The notes below the pieces were generated by a model. That model made no database searches. It worked only from the letters and a program-made list of their open reading frames with translations, and was not told the DNA's origin. 64,000 bases of DNA from Ottelia alismoides (taxonomy: Eukaryota > Streptophyta > Magnoliopsida > Alismatales > Hydrocharitaceae): positions 124,001 through 188,000 of the forward strand of contig JAZKJV010000603.1 of the NCBI GenBank assembly GCA_037367405.1, read 5' to 3'. This document shows positions 56,815-64,000 of the stretch, piece by piece (the stretch's first letter is position 1; each line of letters starts with the position of its first letter). The translations under genes were made by a program, and so were the position numbers.

Positions 56815-56819
56815 CTTTG

Positions 56820-57741
56820 ATTCGTTTACCCACAAGCGTATAGCACGTATCCATTACAAGAACGAAGTGGGAAGCCGTCACTTCTCGAGTGATTGTCTCG
56901 TGAGTCACTCCTTTCTCATTTGTTTTCCAGGGCCGTCCAAAGGAGTAGTCTGTTACGTTATCATGTGCTATATAACGAGTTTCGATCCAAAGGAACTACC
57001 CTGTCTAGTAGAGAGCAAAGTCACAAATATCATTTCGTTTTCTTTTCTCTCTCTCTTTTTTCCACGTATTTTATTTTCCCACGGCTCTATCATGAAAATC
57101 AACATCCCCCAGTGTATATGATTCCCATAGATTTCCTCATATGTCCTAATATTAACTCAAGTCATAAATTCTTCACATGATCTTACAGTCTAGTCACTTA
57201 ATAACAAAACCAACTCAACAAGAGTTTGGTAAGAAAAATAAATTTATAGAAAGAAAATCCTCACCTTTGATATGAACAGTTTTGTCGTCCAAAGTCCAGG
57301 AAATTTTATCCGAGTTTGACTTTGCTACAAATATAATTAGGATTATATTAAAATGGATAATTTATCAATTGGAGAAAAGATCAATTAAGAATTTATATCT
57401 CCATGTGGTACTTTGATCGGCCAACCTTTCCCATTCATCTCTCATCTTTTTCTCTCCCAACTCATACCTAAATAAGCTTTATCATCATTTATATTGATAC
57501 ACATGCATTTGTCTCAAATACCCCTCCTCTCATTTCCATTCCTTTCATTTATCAATTTCATATCACAAATGATTCCATTCTTCCCAACCAACATTTTAAC
57601 TATTCATTTTTAATAAGCAAATTCTCATGTATTCTATGCCATATCCTTAACATCCCTATTACATTTTATTTTAAAACCTAGATTACATAGATATTAGTTA
57701 TTCTTATATTTACTATTTCCATAAAATTTTGTAATCTTTAT
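56820..57741. other. No recognisable gene
   Basis: AT-rich DNA between LTR-Z and RTE-2. The open frames at 56867-57180 have no recognised domain. Confidence 0.4.
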
Positions 57742-60505
57742 ACAACCACAATAACAACAACAAAGCCTTTTGCAGAAAACAACAGAGGCTCCTCTCCACT
57801 TTAGCCAGCTTGCATTTATTCTATTAGTAACATCTCTATCAATTTCCCCATTATGTTGCAAAACAGATCCCATATATATAAATGAATTTCTCTTCCGAAT
57901 GTTATCGTTACCAACCTTCACCTCGATTTCTTTACCATTGCTTCCATCAAAGATGTACTCCATATATTCCATCTTGGTTCTACTTATACGAAATTCTTTA
58001 GTCTCCAATGCATGTTTCCAGACCTCAAGCTTCTCATTTACTCCATTTCTAGTCTCGTCAATCAACACAATATCATCAGCAAATAACATGCACTAAGGTA
58101 CATCATCCTGAATGTGACTTGTCAACTCGTCCATAATCAAAGTAGAAAGAAATGGATTCAATGTTGAACTGATGTTGATGTCAAAATAGTCAGTCTCCCT
58201 AGACGGGGTCCTTACATAAGATAAAGCCCTATCATACATATCCTTTATGAGGTTAATGTCTAGGACGGGCACTTGTCTCTTCTCCAAAACTCTCCACAAT
58301 ATCTCTCGTGGGACATAATCATAAGCCTTCTCCAAATCAATAAATATCATATGGTGTTTTTTCCTTTTAACTCTATCAATCTCCATTGTTCTTCTCAGCA
58401 AATGGACAACTTCAATAGTTCAACGATCTAGCATGAATCCGAATTGGTTTTCTTTTACTTTGGAAACTTGCCTCAACCTTCGATCACACGTTCCCAAATT
58501 TTCATAGTGTTACTCATTAGCTTGATACCTCTGTAATTTGAACAAATTTGAATGTCTCCTTCGTTCTTAAAAAGAGGCACCACGATACTCCTCTAATCTT
58601 CTTGCATTTTCTTGCTTCGCTAAATAACATCAAATAGACTCGTAAACCAAGTCAAAACACGCTTACCTAAAATTCTCCATACTTCTACAGGGATATCATC
58701 CGGTCCTACACCTTTCCCAGATCTCATAACCTTCAAAGCGTCCTCTACTTCCTTTCTTTGTATTCGTTTATAGCTTGCACGATTCACGTAACTTTTACTA
58801 CTAGCTAGATCACCCAAGTGATCTATCTATTTCCTTCCCAACGAAAAGTTTATGGAAGTACTGCTCCCATCTAGTCTCTATATCCTTCTGAGTAACAACA
58901 CGCGACCTTCCTCGTCCTTAATCCATCTCACTTGAGTCTTGAGAAAGGTCTTTAATCTTTCTTTCTCTTGCTTTGGCCAACCTGAATATATCCTTCTGAC
59001 CCTCCTTAGAGTCGAGATTTTTATACAAAACTTAATAAAGCTTTTGACTTAGCTTCGCTAACAACCGTCTTTGCTTCCTTCTTCGCTATTTTGTAGTTTG
59101 TGACAGCTTCCTTTGTTCCATCCGTAGACATAACTTTAAAGCATGCTCTTTTAGTTTTTAGATTCTCTTACACAATTACACTCCTTTACTCCACCACCAA
59201 GCCTCCTTTTGACCTGGAGCTCCTCTCATTGACTCGCCTAGCATCTCTTTGGCTACCTTTCGGATACAAGATGCTACCGCCTCCCACATCTCATTTGCAT
59301 TTCCATTACGATCTCAAGATAAGTCTTCTAAAACTTTCTCCCTGAAGCTCGATTGCTTCAGTGGAGGATTCCACTATCTAGTTTTAATGACCTCAGGAAC
59401 CCTCCTTTTCTTTACTAGCCTTTTTATTTGCACATCCAAGACTAACTAACAAGCATTGTTGTGTTGTCAAATTCTCTCATGGGATTACTTTGCAGTCTTT
59501 ACAACAGAACCGATCTCTTCTCCTCAACGCAAAGTAAACTATATGTGTTCTAGTTGGGCCACTCTTATACGTAATTAAATGCTCCACCCTCTTCTTGAAG
59601 AGATTGTTTGCTATGAAAAGATCATATGCCATTACAAAATTTAGAATGACTTTTCCCTCTTCATTTCTATCCCCAAAACCATGTCCTCCATGAATACTAG
59701 CATACCTTAAAGCATCTTTTCCACATGTCCATTAAGATCTCCATTTATGCAAATCATCTCTCTTTGTGGGATTTCTTGTAAAATCTTATCCATATCCTCC
59801 CAAAAAATGCTTAGTCCTTTCATCTAAACCAATTTGCGGTGCATAAACCGAGATGATATTCAGAATTTCTTCTTCAAGCTCCAATTTTAGCAAAATAATC
59901 CGACCCTGAATCTTTGACCTCAACCACACAATCCTTCAAATTCTTATGAACAACCACTCCAAGAACGTTCCTGCCCTTATCTTTACATGATTTTCCTTGC
60001 TTCTCTCCAACCCATTGAGTCTCTTGAAGACATAGTATATGAATCTTCCTTCTTTTGATCGTATCCACTATCTCCATCAATTTTCCAGTTAAAGTGACAA
60101 TATTCCAACTATCTATCCGCAACTTCCTTTGCTATCTCTTTTGTACTAACTTCTTTACTGGCATGCTTCCATTATGCGAGAACCCTTGCAAATTTTGGAT
60201 TGCATCTGGACGGTGATGTAACAGAACTAGCTTATTTACTCATATGCGTTCCTCATGCAAGAACCCTTGCAAATTTTGAACTATATACAGGTTGCGATGT
60301 AACGGCCCTTACCAATTTTTCATTGCATTCGGGCGGAGCTACGCATCGCAAGTAGGGAATGCCCCACAAAAATCTATATGTTTGCTTAAATCCATGTCGA
60401 AAAGATCTGACTGTCATGGGGCAACTTCCCAAATAGTTTTTTTTTTAAAATTATCTCCGACTGTTTTACGCTGGCTGTCGGCTACCTAATGCAACCCTCA
60501 TTTAC
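57742..60505 (-). mobile_element. RTE-2: second RTE-type LINE
   Basis: Minus-strand RTE collinear with RTE-1 from the leader (60500) to the (CAA)n tail (57742-57763). Near 57775 it jumps from the tail-proximal AAGCCTTTT to sequence matching RTE-1 at about 49060, so some 470 bp of the 3' region, including the end of the protein, are deleted. Its 5' end matches the end of RTE-1 at CAACCCTC. Target duplication not resolved. Confidence 0.87.
57776..60122 (-). pseudogene. RTE-2 endonuclease-reverse transcriptase, decayed
   Basis: Minus strand: endonuclease start DSWNIVTLTGKLMEIVDT near 60115 with HILCLQETQWVGEK; RT region KVMRSGKGVGPDDIPVEVWR near 58740; FIDLEKAYDYVPREILWRVL near 58340-58280; [20 protein letters not shown] at 58089-58030; then YMGSVLQHNGEIDRDVTNRI, after which the deletion removes the C-terminus. 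Stops and frameshifts are common. Confidence 0.87.
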
Positions 60506-62348
60506 TCAGGCTTGGGATTGGCCATGAGTGAGTTAATCTTTGTACAACCAATATGAAAGTATATTATGGTAGTCTCCAATATCAAGATTATCTTCTCACA
60601 TTTCGCATATAAGCAATCCATAGTTTTTAATCTTTATCTTTCAAATTTATAGCCACCAAATGTGGCCACATAGATATTTATCCTTTTTTCTTCACATTCT
60701 CCTCTTCATAAGATAGTCATTCGCTGTACTATCTCAATGCATTTCCCATTTTCTTATTCAAAAGAACAAGTATCCACTGTTTTATCTAGTGTAACCACAG
60801 CAATCAACACATTCTAATAATTCTCTCATAATCGAAAGTTAGGGAATATTGTTCCACCATCGAGCATCCACAGGATTAAGAAAACCAACATGCAAAAACT
60901 CAATGTTGTGCAGCCCACCATAAAAAAATAAGTATACATTTGATTCCATCTACTACATGCAAAACTTAATTCAAATCCCCAACACTGTCCACCATTTCAT
61001 TTCGACAATCAAGCTTTCCCCTCATATTTTTACATGCAAGACGAAATCCCATCTAGTACTGCACACCATTTTCTTCCAATAATCCAAACATTCCCCAGAT
61101 TTTTGTTCTTTAATCCATCATTCCTCCATTGAAATTAAGTATAAACACCCATAAACACCAAGCAAACCTTATTTCCACCATAACCTAAAACTATCAAAAA
61201 CTTCATATTCGACAAATCAAACTTAAGCAACTAGAAAAAATCCGAATGGCGGAGTTTTGGAATAGGATTTCTTACCTCCTTTCTCTTATTTTCTTCTGCT
61301 CCTATGTTCTTTTCTTTCTTTTCTTTATCTTCTCCCTACTATTCTTCTCTATTTCTCTACCTCTCTCTATTTGTATGGAAATGATGAAGGGAATGGGGAA
61401 GAGACGAATGGGGGCATTGGACTCTCCTCATCCAACTTTAAGTTGTGTGGGGGTGTAATTGTATGCTTACCCCCACAACTTTTCAATATTAATGTTATTT
61501 TTAGCAGTTGTAACAAAGGTGAGGGGGAGCTCCTACGCGAAAATAGAGGCCAATCGTTAACTCCAATAAACACTCAGTCGGCCCGGCCCTTTAACAACCT
61601 TGGGAGGTGTTGTTAACAGTGGAAGTACATGAGAAAGAAGAGGGTCTCAATTTGATTTTTATGACACATCTTTTTGGATTTGGGTGGACCATATCTGTCA
61701 TCTTATGCCTGACTTGCGAATATTCGGAACATTGGATTCTTGGTGACTACAACAAGCTATCATATGCACAATCATATAAAAATTGGATTTTTGATGAATA
61801 TTCTAGTGGACTGAACTTATTTGGTCACCGCTAGTTTAACCGAGTTTCGGGGCTAAAATCCATGGTGTTACATATATAGGTTATGATGCAAGATTAAAGG
61901 ATATAGAATATGTTTGGCTTCTCATTGTGGTTGTCTTCTACCTTTCATTGTTGTTTGAGTGCTTTAGTTAGCCTGAAATAGGGTGGTAGTTACGCAAGAG
62001 AGATATTATATGGATAATGTTGTACATCATGATAGGGCATTGTTTGAGGCCTAGTGAGTGTAATTTCTTGGTGGTTTAATTGATTTATGTGTGATTCATT
62101 TTGAGCTCACACCGCTTTTCTTTAGAAAAGCAGCGTCAGAATCTCCTAGAAGGATATTGTAGTATTTTTTATCTTGTACAATGATTTCCATTGAACTCCG
62201 TTGCCTTCTCATAATTTTCAACGATTTTTCAATAAATTTCTGGAACCTATTTGGAGCTCAAAACATTTAGTTGTGCAATTCCAGGAAGTATGATGGCTTC
62301 GATGATGTTTTTCGAATATTTAAAATGTTATTTGCAATATATGAAAAA
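60506..62348. other. No recognisable gene
   Basis: AT-rich, with pyrimidine runs at 61260-61370 that give a phenylalanine/leucine-rich open frame. GAGTTTCGGGGCTAAAATCC near 61840 followed by GGTGTTACA recalls the gag-pol end and LTR start of some gypsy elements, but nothing confirms it. Confidence 0.4.
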
Positions 62349-62674
62349 TGTTGGAGTATTCATTGTATGCGTCACTTATGAGAGAGATGGATAAATGGAT
62401 CTCTCCAGGATCCATTTACCCCATCCCAATGTTTAGTCCCACATCTACCAGTGGTGGGACTTGGAGGCTCTATGGAGACTATGTAAGGAGCCCCAGACCT
62501 CCTGTATCCATTGGAAAAAAGGAATGCAATATCGGCCCCTTTGAAGGCTTCTCCCGTGGTTTCATCCAACTCCTTAGGGAATAGGGTTCCATGTTAAATC
62601 TTTGTTCTTCCAGTTTCATATTTCTAGATTATCCACTGTTTATCATTCGCTTCTGCATTCTCTATTTTATAACA
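62349..62674 (+). repeat. 5' LTR related to the TRIM-like element
   Basis: A 326-bp LTR starting TGTTGGAGTATTCATTGTAT and ending TTTATAACA, diverged from but alignable with the 45.3 and 46.2 kb LTRs (shared ATGGATCTCTCCAGGA and CCCACATCTACCAG tracts). The partner LTR must lie beyond the window if it exists. Confidence 0.85.
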
Positions 62675-62689
62675 TGGTATCAGAGCGGG
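62675..62689 (+). other. Primer binding site of the 62.3 kb element
   Basis: TGGTATCAGAGCGGG directly after the LTR, a perfect initiator tRNA-Met type site. Confidence 0.9.
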
Positions 62690-64000
62690 TCATTCTTGGT
62701 TGATTTTGAAGAATTATCAATGGAGGTTTCTTTTATTCAAGATTGATCGGAGTTCGTGATGTGATTATGGTTCGTTCAAGTTCTAGGATTCTTATGGAAC
62801 CCTAATATTGCATGCACACATCTCTTGGTGTGCATCTCATGGCGTGCATCTCCGTGCAGCAACAGGACATACAACTTCACATATATGCCAAAACAGGTGC
62901 GAGATCTGATCTACAAGCATCGTGTATCCCCGACAACCCTCCCGCATCTTCAAGGGGTTCCAAATCACAGGCAGAGAACATGCGCTCCTTTCCTGGAGCC
63001 CTAAGCATAGGCGACACTAGCTCCTCCTTCTAGGAGAAATCCGCACCGTCGGCTTCTCGATGCCCCTATGCTGCTTCAGGAGGTGTGGAACCTCTAGGCG
63101 GTGTCGCCCTCTCCTCCGCTCCCCAGATCCATGCACAACCTCCAAGTCCAGGCTCTCCCCCAGGAGGATTCACTCCAAATCGCGGCATCCTTCGTTCCTG
63201 TTTCCTCCTCCGCATGCGTAGCATCCTGAGCGGTGACTTTTTCCTCCGAGCGACGTGCAGGCGGCGTCCACTCCCCCTCACTTTGCCAGGCGGCAAGTCC
63301 TCCCTCTCTGCATCGCCATATCTTCAGGCGACAAGTCCTCCAGGAAGTCGCAACCTCCAGCACAACTCCTCTCTCTACATTGCACGCTCGAACACGCAGG
63401 CGGCAGCACGTGCATCTCCCGTATGCGGCTTCCTTAGGCGGCAATACTAGGCATCATGTGTGCGGTGCTCGCACCCCAGGTCGGCGACTCCTCCATCTCG
63501 CACAGGCACCTCCCCATCGTGCAACGACGGCGACGAGAAAGTTAGATGCCCCTTTGGGGCGATGGGTTCGAAAGAGGGGAACCCTAAAATATTATGGGTC
63601 GTACCTTAAAAAAAGGGGGAGGAGGTGTCTGCGTGAGTTGCTTTGTAAAAAAAAGAGAGAACCGTGGCCTATGATGCATTTCGGCCCAAGTGGGCTATTA
63701 GTTCCTAAAAAAGGAGACAAGGTCTGGTTAGAAAAAATATTCCAGCCCAAGTGGGTCGAGGGGGGCAGTTTTTTTTAAAAAGAGGTATTATGCCCAGTTG
63801 GGATGTGATTTACCAAAAAACGGAAAAAGGCATGTACAAAACAAAGTCATACGCAAGTTAAAATTTTTTTAAAAAAAGGAGATAAGGAAAAATCGGGAAA
63901 AAATATACGGCTTATTATTACAAAAAAAATGAATGATGGCTATATATAAAAATAATATTTGATGAATGAAATAGTCGAGAGATTTTTTTTCAAGAAAAGC
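62690..64000 (+). mobile_element. Leader/internal region of the 62.3 kb LTR element (runs off window)
   Basis: A C-rich stretch (62850-63530) of low-complexity frames, then an A-run-rich stretch with GCCCAAGTGGG-like motifs at 63684, 63744 and 63792. No gag motif is visible before the window ends, so it is unclear whether the element is autonomous. Open frames at 63085-63778 on both strands look non-coding. Confidence 0.55.

Noticed and set aside
61246..61458. Hydrophobic open frame resembling a membrane protein
   Set aside because: The Phe/Leu stretch is a translation of a pyrimidine run; no conserved features.
61830..61870. GTTTCGGGGCTAAAATCC near GGTGTTACA as the end of a gypsy element
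   Set aside because: No upstream integrase or chromodomain and no following LTR could be recognised.
63085..63778. Open frames of 116-181 codons on both strands
   Set aside because: They overlap on opposite strands in a C-rich leader and show no gag motif.

Overview
The window looks like repeat-rich nuclear DNA from a flowering plant. The evidence is spliceosomal introns, an ANTH-domain clathrin-adaptor gene with plant-type exons, Ty1/copia elements primed by initiator tRNA-Met, L1-type and RTE-type LINEs, large solo LTRs and a PIF/Harbinger-type MITE. I cannot fix the species. No rRNA gene, tRNA gene, CRISPR array or bacterial-style operon was seen.

Layout. 46-460 is a GC-rich minisatellite, followed by a polypurine tract. 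1.2-9.75 kb is an old LTR-like repeat (called LTR-Y here), split by a 3.3 kb solo LTR (LTR-X) that was later partly duplicated in tandem. A 50-bp-arm foldback lies at 9.9 kb. 10.1-12.7 kb is a minus-strand 3' LTR of another family (LTR-Z) with a scrap of its internal region, then a second LTR-Y copy to about 15 kb. 15-20.4 kb holds little that is recognisable except a likely 5' UTR exon near 17.2-17.5 kb. 20.44-28.64 kb is a Copia element (Copia-1) with 144-bp LTRs and a GTAAT target duplication; a third LTR-X copy sits inside its pol region. L1 debris and an LTR-like piece follow.

The one ordinary host gene is at 31.65-32.12 kb: the first three coding exons of a clathrin-assembly (AP180/CALM-like) protein on the plus strand. 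Its next exon is not visible in the remaining 31.9 kb, so either its third intron is very long and full of transposons or the gene is broken.

33.3-37.0 kb is a minus-strand L1. 37.67-44.67 kb is a head-to-tail chimera of two Copia copies (A and B). 44.67-53.95 kb is a minus-strand Copia (Copia-C) split by a 1.29 kb non-autonomous LTR element (CATAG target duplication) and by an RTE LINE, which itself carries a small opposite-strand RTE fragment. 54.15-56.81 kb is a solo LTR-Z (CTTTG target duplication) holding a 148-bp MITE whose empty site survives in the other LTR-Z copy. 57.7-60.5 kb is a second RTE, and 62.35 kb to the window end is the 5' LTR and leader of another LTR element.

All transposon reading frames carry stops or frameshifts, so none looks able to move on its own. 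The best leads are a hairpin in LTR-X with a compensatory base-pair change between copies, a palindrome shared by two LTR families, stop codons at the same gag/pol boundary codon in two Copia copies, the miRNA-like foldback, and the state of the clathrin-adaptor gene. Element names such as LTR-X and RTE-1 are local labels only.
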